DNA from: Pseudomonadota bacterium
GTDB lineage: Bacteria > Pseudomonadota > Alphaproteobacteria > Rhizobiales > Hyphomicrobiaceae
Direction of reading: 5' to 3'
Assembly (NCBI GenBank): GCA_023392135.1
Contig: JAEVZQ010000018.1
Coordinates: 1 to 10,269, forward strand
Length of the DNA stretch: 10,269 nt
Part shown: positions 1 through 6,663 of the stretch, one piece after another
Layout of the letters: every line of letters starts with the position of its first letter
Numbering within the stretch: the stretch's first letter is position 1
Program-made: the position numbers and the translations under genes
Notes under the pieces: model-generated
What the model was told of the DNA's origin: nothing
Databases searched by the model: none
Seen by the model: only the letters and a program-made list of their open reading frames with translations

Positions 1-2430
1 CGCGAGGACAAGGTCTAGGTTATGCTCGACGATGATGATGGAGGCGTGCACGCGCAGGCGGTCGAAAACACTGAACAGCTCCTGGACCACCGATGGGGCC
101 AAGCCTTCGAAGGGCTCGTCGAGAAGCAGTAGGCGCACATTGCCTGAGAGGGCGCGCGCGACCGCCGCCATCTGCTGCTCGCCGCCCGATAGATAGTCGG
201 CAGGGGCGTTCATCCGTTCCTTCAGGCGAGGGAAGAACTCAAAGATCCGCCCTTCGCTCCAGACCACGCCCTCACTGCCGTCCGTCTTGCGGGCGAGGCG
301 GCCGAGCGCGAGGTTGTCGGCAACCGTCATGCCGGCGAACAGTCCGCGGCCCTGCGGCACGTAGCCGATCCCGAGGCGGGCGATATCCGGCGCGGGAAGA
401 CCCGCGATCTCCCGCCCGTTGAGCTTGATGCTGCCGGAAGCCGGGCGGACGAGACCAGCCAGCGTTTTCAGTAGCGTCGACTTTCCGGCCCCGTTACGCC
501 CGAGCAGCGCAACGATCTCGCCCTCGCGGACATCCAGGCTTGCCTCCTGAAGGATGTGGCTCTTGCCGTAGAATGCGTTGACCCGCTCGAACCGCAGCAC
601 CTCCCGACGATCTGCAACCGGAACGGAACTGCGGCCGATGACGGTCGGCGTGCCGGTGCCCGTATAGATCTCCTGCACGCGCTTATCCGAACGTACCTCC
701 TCAGGCGACCCGGCCATCAGCACTTCGCCGTGATTCATTACGGTGACGTGGTCGGAAAATCCGAGGACCCGGTCGATGTCGTGCTCGACGATGAGTACAG
801 GGATGTGGGCAGAAATGGTCTTGATGAGATTGGAAACGCGTTCGCGCTCGGCAGCCGCGAGACCGGCCAACGGCTCGTCGAGCAGCAACACCTGCGGCCG
901 GGCACCGAGCGCCATTCCGAGATCGACCAGCCGCTGACCACCATAGGAAAGGTCGCCACCCAGGATGTGCTCGATCCCTTCGAGTCCGAGGAAACGGATC
1001 AGCTCCGTCGTTTGCTCATGAAGATCCGCATAACTGTCGACATCGCGCCAGGCATCGAACCGGGCGGGATGGCCGGCCTGCAAGCCGAGGCGGATGCTTT
1101 CGTATATCGACAGCCCGCGAAACAGGCTCGTGATCTGGAACGATCGGGCGACGCCCATCTCGCATATGCGGTTCGCGGCATGCTTCTCGATCGCGCTCCC
1201 ATAAAGCCGCACAGTTCCGCGATCCGGCGTGTAGAGGCCGGAAACGAGGTTGAACAGCGTCGTCTTGCCCGCACCGTTCGGGCCGATGAGCGCGTGGATC
1301 TCAAGTGGACTGACTTTCAGACTGGCCTCGACGACAGCACGGATACCGCCGAAATGCTTGGAGATTCCCTCGACCTCGAGCGCGGTGCCCGAGCGCGCAG
1401 GCGGACGCAAGAACGAGGGTAACGGGATTCCTTCCCTGATCTTCCGCGTGCTCATGGCCGCCGCTTCGGAAGGAGGCTTGCGCCAGAGCCGTTTCAATTC
1501 GCTCCAGATGCCGATGAGCCCGCTCGGTGAGAAAATTACAAAACCGACGAAGACCATCCCGAACCAGAGCAGCCAATTCCCGGTCCACATGGAAAACAAT
1601 TCACGGAACAGGACGTAGAAGATCGCGCCGAGTGCCGGGCCGAGCAGGCTGTGCATGCCGCCGATAACGACCATCGCCAGCAACTCGCCGGAAAGCGCGA
1701 TCGACGTGGCGTCTGCAGAGACGAGATAGTGGAGGAAGCCGAACAGTGCGCCGGCAAGTCCTGTTACGGTTGCGGAGAGCACGAACGCGCCCAGGCGGTA
1801 TGTGTCGACGGGATAGCCCAGGAACGTCGTGCGCAGCTGGTTCTCGCGGATTGCCACCAGCACATGCCCGAACGGCGAGCGCACGACGCGCAGCAGGCAG
1901 AACAGCACGCCGAGCCCGATAACGGCGACCAGAGCGTAATACGCAAGCGCATCGTCGAAAGAGATCGGGCCGAGACTGCCGCGCTCGAGCCCGCCGAGCC
2001 CGTCCTCCCCGCCCGTCACCTCCGTCCAGCGGAAGCTCACGGCATATGTCAGGGCCGACAGTGCCAGCGTCAGGAGGGCGAAGTAGACGCCGCGTCGGCG
2101 CAGAATCAGCATGCCGAGCACGATGGAGAGCAGTGCCACGAAAAAAGCGCCGAGCAGAATGGGGACCAGGATTTCTCCGGGCTGCAAATGCTTCTGGGCG
2201 AGCGCCGCCGCATAGGCGCCGATGCCGAACCAGGCGGCATGGCCGAACGACACGAGCCCCGTGAAGCCGACAAGTACATTGAGGCCCATTGCGGCGATGG
2301 CGAGAATGACCACCGCGGTTGCGCTGCTGATCGTGAGGCCCAGGACCGTCATCAGAAGCGGCAGCACAATCAAGCCTGCAACGCCGACGAGCAGCGGCTG
2401 ATATTTCGATATCGAGGGCCGAGATTTCAT
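1..2430 (-). CDS. livMGF: LivM-LivG-LivF triple-fusion ABC transporter subunit (permease + two ATPases), 3' end outside window
   Basis: This subunit of a branched-chain-amino-acid-type (HAAT) importer combines one inner-membrane permease and both ATP-hydrolysing domains. Reading the minus strand from ATG 2430 gives 810 codons in one frame with no stop up to the window edge. Residues 1 to about 318 are LivM-like: several hydrophobic spans, a GLNVLVGFTG motif followed by SFGHAAWFGIGAY, and a cytoplasmic coupling loop around AIRENQLRTTFLGY. A linker of about 30 residues leads to LivG (about 350-590): Walker A GPNGAGKT 383-390, signature LSYGGQ 494-499, Walker B LLLDEP 515-520, switch His550. A roughly 20-residue linker leads to LivF (from 611): Walker A GRNGAGKS 644-651, LSGGEQ 747-752, LLLDEP 768-773, His803. 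Both ATPases look catalytically complete. The ATG at codon 326 and the GTG at codon 611, where separate genes would start, have no usable Shine-Dalgarno. GAGGAG lies 7 bases before ATG 2430 and overlaps the livH stop, suggesting translational coupling. Substrate is inferred from family only. Confidence 0.93.
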   Translation of the reverse strand, partial: MKSRPSISKYQPLLVGVAGLIVLPLLMTVLGLTISSATAVVILAIAAMGLNVLVGFTGLVSFGHAAWFGIGAYAAALAQKHLQPGEILVPILLGAFFVALLSIVLGMLILRRRGVYFALLTLALSALTYAVSFRWTEVTGGEDGLGGLERGSLGPISFDDALAYYALVAVIGLGVLFCLLRVVRSPFGHVLVAIRENQLRTTFLGYPVDTYRLGAFVLSATVTGLAGALFGFLHYLVSADATSIALSGELLAMVVIGGMHSLLGPALGAIFYVLFRELFSMWTGNWLLWFGMVFVGFVIFSPSGLIGIWSELKRLWRKPPSEAAAMSTRKIREGIPLPSFLRPPARSGTALEVEGISKHFGGIRAVVEASLKVSPLEIHALIGPNGAGKTTLFNLVSGLYTPDRGTVRLYGSAIEKHAANRICEMGVARSFQITSLFRGLSIYESIRLGLQAGHPARFDAWRDVDSYADLHEQTTELIRFLGLEGIEHILGGDLSYGGQRLVDLGMALGARPQVLLLDEPLAGLAAAERERVSNLIKTISAHIPVLIVEHDIDRVLGFSDHVTVMNHGEVLMAGSPEEVRSDKRVQEIYTGTGTPTVIGRSSVPVADRREVLRFERVNAFYGKSHILQEASLDVREGEIVALLGRNGAGKSTLLKTLAGLVRPASGSIKLNGREIAGLPAPDIARLGIGYVPQGRGLFAGMTVADNLALGRLARKTDGSEGVVWSEGRIFEFFPRLKERMNAPADYLSGGEQQMAAVARALSGNVRLLLLDEPFEGLAPSVVQELFSVFDRLRVHASIIIVEHNLDLVLA

Positions 2431-2441
2431 GCGGCTGCTCC

Positions 2442-3320
2442 TCACTCGAACTTCTCGATGCGTTCGCCGAGCAGGCCGCGCGGGCGGAAAATCAGCACCA
2501 GTGCCATCAGTGCGTAGATGGAAGCTTCACCCGCGGCAGGCAGGAAATGGATCGTGACACCGCGGACGACGCCGACGAGCACGGCCGCCAGTACGACGCC
2601 CCAGAAGCTGCCGAGGCCGCCGATCACCACGACCACAAAAGCAGCTGTCAGGATTTCTGCGCCCATGGCCGGGTGGACGTTCGCGATCGGCGCAAAAAGG
2701 GCGCCGGCCAGTGCCGCCATGCCGACGCCCAGCATGACGATCGCGGTCATATAAGGCTGCAGCCGGATTCCAAGCGCGGCCACCATGTCCGGGCGCTGGA
2801 TGCCGGCGCGCACGACGCGGCCGAACGAGGTCTTCTGCAGAAGCAGCCATAGTCCAACCAGGACGACGACCACCACTGCGAGCAACATCAGCCGGTACCG
2901 GGAGAACAGGAAATTCCCGAGGATTACGCTTCCCTTGAGCTCTGCGGGCATCGAAACGGTGATCGGCGCCGCGCCCCAGATGATGCGGATCGCCTGCTCG
3001 GCGATCATGGCCAGACCGAAGGTCACCAGAAGCCCGAGGATCGGGTCGGCGGTATAGAATTTGCGCAGCAGGAAGCGCTCGAAAAGAATGCCGAGCATGG
3101 CCACCGCTATCGGCGAGAGCACCACCGCCGGGCCGAAACCGAAAAGCCGCATCAGCTCGACTGAAACATAGGCGCCGATGGCGTAGAACGCGCCATGCGC
3201 GAGGTTCACCACGCCACCGACGCTGAAGATCAGCGACAGGCCGAGCGCGATCAGCAGGTAATAGCCGCCGAGGACGAGGCCATTGACCACCTGCTCGAGC
3301 AAAAAGACGAGCTGCATCAT
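2442..3320 (-). CDS. livH: Branched-chain amino acid-type ABC transporter permease LivH
   Basis: This is an inner-membrane permease that pairs with LivM to form the translocation path of a HAAT-family importer. The 292-residue product has the usual family length and is mostly hydrophobic, with about eight membrane spans. The N-terminal half carries the family motif NLAHGAFYAIGAY (residues 39-51). The cytoplasmic coupling loop that contacts the ATPases is RAGIQRPDMVAALGI (171-185), a close form of the typical LivH loop. The C-terminus ends in the usual RPRGLLGE pattern. Two ATG codons stand in tandem at the start (3320 and 3317), neither with a strong Shine-Dalgarno. It lies 95 bases downstream of the binding-protein gene, and its stop is 11 bases before the LivMGF fusion start, so the three genes look like one operon. 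LivH has stayed separate although the other three membrane and ATPase parts are fused. Confidence 0.95.
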   Translation of the reverse strand: MMQLVFLLEQVVNGLVLGGYYLLIALGLSLIFSVGGVVNLAHGAFYAIGAYVSVELMRLFGFGPAVVLSPIAVAMLGILFERFLLRKFYTADPILGLLVTFGLAMIAEQAIRIIWGAAPITVSMPAELKGSVILGNFLFSRYRLMLLAVVVVVLVGLWLLLQKTSFGRVVRAGIQRPDMVAALGIRLQPYMTAIVMLGVGMAALAGALFAPIANVHPAMGAEILTAAFVVVVIGGLGSFWGVVLAAVLVGVVRGVTIHFLPAAGEASIYALMALVLIFRPRGLLGERIEKFE

Positions 3321-3383
3321 CTATCCGTGGGCTATCGAGGGCGTCCAATGGTGCCGAGAACCGCAGGGCGCCCCTAATGAATT

Positions 3384-3406
3384 GCCCGAGCGAAGTGTGC
3401 TCGGGC
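3384..3406 (-). promoter_or_regulatory. Intercistronic stem-loop between binding-protein gene and livH
   Basis: GCCCGAGC (3384-3391) and GCTCGGGC (3399-3406) form a perfect 8-bp GC-rich stem with a 7-base loop. It begins 9 bases after the binding-protein stop codon on the minus-strand transcript. No run of T follows, so it is not a classic intrinsic terminator. Hairpins in this position in ABC-importer operons, as between malE and malF, are known to slow 3' decay or cause partial termination, so that the binding protein outnumbers the membrane parts. That role here is inferred from position. Confidence 0.6.
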
Positions 3407-3415
3407 CGGATCACG

Positions 3416-4654
3416 TCACAGGACGCACTCGTTCTGCTCGCGGGTCGGGGCGAGCACTTCCAGTGGCTCGTCCGGATTGGGCACCGCCTGGCCGAGCTGC
3501 AGGAAATCCCATTTGTCCTTCGCCTGGCCCTTCGGCTTCACCGTGAAGGGATAGGCCTCCTGCATCAGCTGATGGTCCCAGGAGCGGAAATAGCCCTTGC
3601 GGGCCTTCAGGATATCGAACTCAGTCTCCTTCTCGAAATATTCGATCAGTTTCTCCGTGTCCGTCGACTTCGCCTCGTCCATGGCCTGCGCCATCATCTT
3701 GAGCGAGACGTACTCGATCCAGGCATGGTTCTCCGGCGGCTTCCCGTGCTTCTCGCGGAAGGCGGCAACGAACGCTTTCGAGCCGGGCGTGTCGAGGTCG
3801 TGGTGCCAGACCGTCGGCCAAGTGCCGCTCAGGTTGCCTTCACCTGCGGCCCAGGCGTCTGCCGTATTGAGATTGAATCCGACAATGGGATAAGGCAGGC
3901 CGAACTCGGCGTATTGCTTGATGAGGTTCGTCACCTGGTTGCCGGCCAGATTCGAGCAGACCACATCGGGATTGGCCTGGCGGATCTTCAACAGGTAAGG
4001 GCTGAAGTCGGTCACGTCCGTAGCGACCAGCTCGTCGCCGATCAGGTTGCCCTCATGAGCCGCGAAGAACGCCTTGGCAGCGCGCAGCAGGTCGTGGCCA
4101 AACACATAGTCAGCGGTCAATGTGAAGAACTTCTTGCCCTTCACCATGTTGTCGCGGACCAGCGCCTTGCCGACCGCATTGACCATCACGGTGTTCGGAA
4201 TGTCCACGTGGAAAGTGTAGCGATTGCAGTTCTTGCCGCGCAGCACGTCGGAGCGGGCGCCGATCTGCATGAAGAACTTCTTGTTGCGGTTGGCGACCTG
4301 CGAAATGGCCAGCGCCGAGGCCGATGAAATCTCGCCCATCAGCACGGTTGCGCCGTCACGCTCCAGCATTCGCTGCGCCTTGGTCGAGGCCGTCGCCGGA
4401 TTGACCGAATCCTCCGACGTGATGTCGAGCTCGCGGCCCATGACGCCGCCAGCCTTGTTGATCTCTTCCTGGGCCATCTGAATGCCCATCACGGCGTACT
4501 CGCCAAGGGCGCCGAGGAATCCGGTCAGCGGCGTGAGGTGGCCGATTTTGATCTTGTCCGACTGGGCCCTCACAATGGCGGGGAAGCCGAGCACGGCAGC
4601 GCCAGCGACGCTTGCACCGGCCTTCAATACAGTTCGGCGGCTCTGATGGGTCAT
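3416..4654 (-). CDS. Periplasmic substrate-binding protein of HAAT-type ABC importer (Peripla_BP_6), Tat signal
   Basis: This is the periplasmic binding component of the importer encoded downstream. The 412-residue product starts with a twin-arginine signal, SRRTVLKA at residues 5-12, followed by a hydrophobic stretch and a likely cleavage after VRA (residue 30). The mature protein begins with IKIGHLTPLTG and continues with AQEEINKAGGVMGREL, the typical first lobe of LivJ/LivK-like proteins. Later segments such as DYVFGHDLLRAA and NPDVVCSNLAGNQ match the hinge region of the fold. The family also binds amides, urea, short-chain acids and aromatic compounds, so the ligand cannot be named from sequence. 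ATG 4654 was chosen. The TTG just before it (4657) would also be in frame, but the strong AAGGAGG sits 9 bases from the ATG, an acceptable spacing. It is first in the operon and precedes the hairpin and livH. Confidence 0.93.
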   Translation of the reverse strand: MTHQSRRTVLKAGASVAGAAVLGFPAIVRAQSDKIKIGHLTPLTGFLGALGEYAVMGIQMAQEEINKAGGVMGRELDITSEDSVNPATASTKAQRMLERDGATVLMGEISSASALAISQVANRNKKFFMQIGARSDVLRGKNCNRYTFHVDIPNTVMVNAVGKALVRDNMVKGKKFFTLTADYVFGHDLLRAAKAFFAAHEGNLIGDELVATDVTDFSPYLLKIRQANPDVVCSNLAGNQVTNLIKQYAEFGLPYPIVGFNLNTADAWAAGEGNLSGTWPTVWHHDLDTPGSKAFVAAFREKHGKPPENHAWIEYVSLKMMAQAMDEAKSTDTEKLIEYFEKETEFDILKARKGYFRSWDHQLMQEAYPFTVKPKGQAKDKWDFLQLGQAVPNPDEPLEVLAPTREQNECVL

Positions 4655-4787
4655 CAACGGTTTCCTCCTTGCGTCCGTTGCTCTTGATTATTCGCCGTGG
4701 CCGGACTCCGAACCGGCCCTGGCGATTTGGTTTGCTGTGCCGGCGCGGCCCAGCCATCCAACATTACAGACGGTCAGCTCGTTTGCC

Positions 4788-4817
4788 ATTATAAATTGAC
4801 GTGCCACATGCTGAAAA
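4788..4817 (-). promoter_or_regulatory. Candidate promoter of the ABC importer operon
   Basis: On the minus strand a perfect TATAAT (4793 down to 4788) lies 18 bases from TTTTCA (4817 down to 4812), which matches four of six bases of the -35 consensus. The expected start is near 4781, giving a leader of about 125 bases before the binding-protein ATG. This is the most AT-rich stretch of the spacer. It is a pattern match only. Confidence 0.5.
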
Positions 4818-4824
4818 CTAGGCT
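4796..4824 (+). promoter_or_regulatory. Candidate promoter of the SDR gene
   Basis: TTGACG (4796-4801) and TAGGCT (4819-4824) are separated by 17 bases. The -35 box matches five of six consensus bases. The -10 box keeps the important T, A and final T. Transcription would start near 4831, about 40 bases before the GTG start of the SDR gene. The -35 box begins only 2 bases from the -10 box of the opposing importer promoter, so the two promoters occupy the same DNA. Confidence 0.5.
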
Positions 4825-4869
4825 CCTGGGAAAACTGCGGATCACCTCTACCCAAGGGAGAATCGGGAC

Positions 4870-5718
4870 GTGGATGCACTGACGAAGGCGGCTTCGCTGG
4901 TCTGGTTCGTGACGGGCTGCTCCTCGGGGCTCGGCCGCGCGCTCTGCGAGCGCCTGCTCGAAAACGGCGCGCGTGTCGTGTGCACGGCCAGGGACGTGAG
5001 TGCGATCTCCGATCTGCGCGAGCGCTACGGCGAGCGCGCCATCATCCTGCCGCTGGACGTTACCGATCCGTCCGGCGTCCAGTCCGCCGTGCAGCGCGCC
5101 CTGGGGGAAGCCGGCCGCATCGACGTGCTGGTGAACAATGCCGGCTATGGCCTCGTCGGCGCCCTGGAGGAGGTCGATGAGGACGCCATGAAGGCCGCCT
5201 TCGATGCCAACGTTTACGGCGTCTATCGCGTGACCCGCGCGGTGCTGCCCCACATGCGCGAGCGCGGCAGCGGTCATATTCTCAATGTGTCATCGATGAT
5301 GGGCGTCATCGGCGCGCCGGGATTCTCGTTCTACAGCGCGACGAAGTTCGCGGTGGAGGGCATGACGGAGGCTTTGGCAGGCGAGGTGAAGGGCTTCGGC
5401 ATCAAGGTGACGATCATCGAGCCCGGGCCGTTCCGCACGGACTTCCGCAGCCGCTCGCTGAAGGCGGCGCCGCCGATGAAGGCCTATGCGGAGACGGTCG
5501 GAAAGTTCCGTGAGAAGCTGCGTGAAACCGACGGGCAGCAGCCGGGTGATCCCCGCCGGGCCGCAGAGGCCATGATGACGGTCGTCGGCTCCGACGATCC
5601 ACCCCTGCGACTGCCGCTCGGCGAGATCTCCCTCAATGGAATTCGCAGCAAGCTCGGCCGCATCAAGGACGAGCTCGATCGTTGGGAGGAGGTCTCGGTC
5701 GCCACCTCGTTCGCGTAG
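4870..5718 (+). CDS. Short-chain dehydrogenase/reductase, classical SDR, probably NADP(H)-dependent
   Basis: This is a cytosolic oxidoreductase of the classical SDR family, which reduces or oxidises carbonyl or hydroxyl groups with NAD(P)(H). The dinucleotide-binding motif TGCSSGLG is at residues 15-22, NNAG at 89-92, and the active-site set is Asn114, Ser142, Tyr155 and Lys159 (YSATK). Arg41 in TARD, just after the second beta strand, favours NADP(H). The protein has 282 residues, slightly longer than the 250-residue core, with a charged C-terminal tail. GTG 4870 is used as the start: GGGAG lies 9 bases upstream and the Rossmann motif follows after 14 residues, as expected. The substrate cannot be inferred. 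It is divergent from the importer operon and 96 bases upstream of the beta-lactamase gene on the same strand, so the two may share a transcript. Confidence 0.93.
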   Translation: MDALTKAASLVWFVTGCSSGLGRALCERLLENGARVVCTARDVSAISDLRERYGERAIILPLDVTDPSGVQSAVQRALGEAGRIDVLVNNAGYGLVGALEEVDEDAMKAAFDANVYGVYRVTRAVLPHMRERGSGHILNVSSMMGVIGAPGFSFYSATKFAVEGMTEALAGEVKGFGIKVTIIEPGPFRTDFRSRSLKAAPPMKAYAETVGKFREKLRETDGQQPGDPRRAAEAMMTVVGSDDPPLRLPLGEISLNGIRSKLGRIKDELDRWEEVSVATSFA

Positions 5719-5764
5719 GCTGCTGTGCGTGTGGGAAACCCCGGTCTGCCGAACTGTTGACGAA

Positions 5765-5808
5765 GCCGGCTCGTATGACCCGGGTGAAACCCGACCGCGC
5801 GAGCCGGC
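5765..5808 (+). promoter_or_regulatory. Nested stem-loop in the leader of the class D beta-lactamase gene
   Basis: GCCGGCTCG (5765-5773) pairs perfectly with CGAGCCGGC (5800-5808). Inside it, CGGGT (5781-5785) pairs with ACCCG (5789-5793). The outer stem ends six bases before the beta-lactamase ATG. No run of T follows, so a standard intrinsic terminator for the SDR gene is unlikely. The purine-rich GAGCCGG that could act as a weak ribosome site lies inside the stem. A role in limiting translation or uncoupling the gene from the SDR is an inference. Confidence 0.55.
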
Positions 5809-5814
5809 AGTCCC

Positions 5815-6651
5815 ATGAGCACCATTCGAACCAACGCCGTCGTAACCAGAAGAACCGCTCTTTGCCTTTCACTCGGCGGTCTGGCTGCAGCGGCGCTTGG
5901 GCGTCTCCCAGCCAGAGCCGAGGCGCTGGAGCGGCGTCAGGATCTTTACCCGATCTTCACCGAGCATGGTGCCGTGGGCACATTCGTGCTCTACGAAGCG
6001 ACGGCGGACCGCCTCGTTCTGGTCAATGCCGAGCGCGCAAAACAGCGCTTTGTTCCAGCATCGACATTCAAGATCGCAAACAGCCTGATCGCCCTCGAAA
6101 CGGGTGCGGTGAAGGACGCCGACGAGGTCATTCCCTACGGGGGCAAGCCGCAGCAGATCACGGCATGGGAAAGGGACATGCCGATGCGTGAGGCCATCAA
6201 GGTCTCCAACGTGCCGGTTTACCAGGAGCTGGCGCGCCGCATCGGCCTCGAGCAATACAGAGTGTGGCTCGATCGGCTGCGGTACGGAAATCGCGAGGTC
6301 GGCACGGCGGTCGACAGGTTCTGGCTCGATGGACCGCTGCGGATCAGCGCCGTCGAGCAGGCCCGCTTCGTTGGGCTCCTTGCCAACCAGAAGCTCGATG
6401 CCAGTGCGCGCTCGCAAGCCATAGCCCGGGAGATTCTCCGGTCGGAGGAAAAGGACAGCGCCGCCCTCTTCGCCAAGACGGGCTGGTACTTCTCGAAGAC
6501 CGAAACTTCGGTCGGCTGGTGGACAGGCTGGGTCGAGCGGGAAGGTCGTACCCTCGCCTTCTCGCTCAATATCGACATGCCCAAACTGTCAGATGCCCCG
6601 AAACGGATCGAAATCGGCAAGGCGCTGCTTGCAAAATTGAGTGCCTATTGA
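5815..6651 (+). CDS. bla: Class D (OXA-type) serine beta-lactamase with Tat-like signal peptide
   Basis: This is a periplasmic enzyme that hydrolyses beta-lactams through an active-site serine acylated by the drug. All class D motifs are present: Ser83-Thr-Phe-Lys86 (nucleophile and the lysine normally carboxylated), Ser131-Asn-Val133, Tyr157-Gly-Asn159, Trp170 in FWLDGP, and Lys221-Thr-Gly223 followed by a GWWTGW stretch (234-239). The length, 278 residues, is normal for the family, and nothing indicates decay. The N-terminus has TRRTALCLSLGG (11-22) and a likely cut after ARA (35), which fits a twin-arginine signal better than a plain Sec signal. ATG 5815 is the only sensible start, because an in-frame TGA lies at 5785-5787. 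No clear Shine-Dalgarno is seen and a stem-loop abuts the start. Base composition matches the neighbours and no mobile element flanks it, so it looks chromosomal and long resident. The spectrum cannot be predicted. It is convergent with nagA, 12 bases apart. Confidence 0.95.
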   Translation: MSTIRTNAVVTRRTALCLSLGGLAAAALGRLPARAEALERRQDLYPIFTEHGAVGTFVLYEATADRLVLVNAERAKQRFVPASTFKIANSLIALETGAVKDADEVIPYGGKPQQITAWERDMPMREAIKVSNVPVYQELARRIGLEQYRVWLDRLRYGNREVGTAVDRFWLDGPLRISAVEQARFVGLLANQKLDASARSQAIAREILRSEEKDSAALFAKTGWYFSKTETSVGWWTGWVEREGRTLAFSLNIDMPKLSDAPKRIEIGKALLAKLSAY

Positions 6652-6663
6652 GTATCGGGGCTG

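Noticed and set aside
556-1422. A 288-codon plus-strand open frame opposite the LivG region
   Set aside because: It lies antisense to two unmistakable ATPase domains, matches no family I know and is explained by GC-rich codon bias.
1651-2517. A 288-codon plus-strand open frame opposite LivM, rich in Gln, Glu, Ala and His
   Set aside because: Its composition is what antisense reading of a hydrophobic membrane protein gives. No start signal or recognisable domain is present.
2527-3414. A 295-codon minus-strand frame overlapping livH in another frame
   Set aside because: It is an Arg/Pro-rich shadow of livH, which has clear permease motifs in its own frame.
3377-4327. A 316-codon plus-strand frame opposite the binding-protein gene
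   Set aside because: It is antisense to a clear Peripla_BP_6 protein and has no recognisable motifs.
4699-4718. GGCCGG ... CCGGCC hairpin in the leader of the importer operon, considered as a riboswitch or attenuator
   Set aside because: A single 6-bp GC stem is common by chance in such GC-rich DNA, and no second structure, leader peptide or known aptamer pattern is visible.
5757-5779. TTGACG followed by TATGAC as a promoter for the beta-lactamase
   Set aside because: The gap is only 11 bases, too short for a sigma-70 promoter, and no better partner box is at the proper distance.
5719-6663. Beta-lactamase gene as a recently acquired cassette
   Set aside because: No integron attachment site, insertion-sequence end, flanking direct repeat or composition shift is visible around it.
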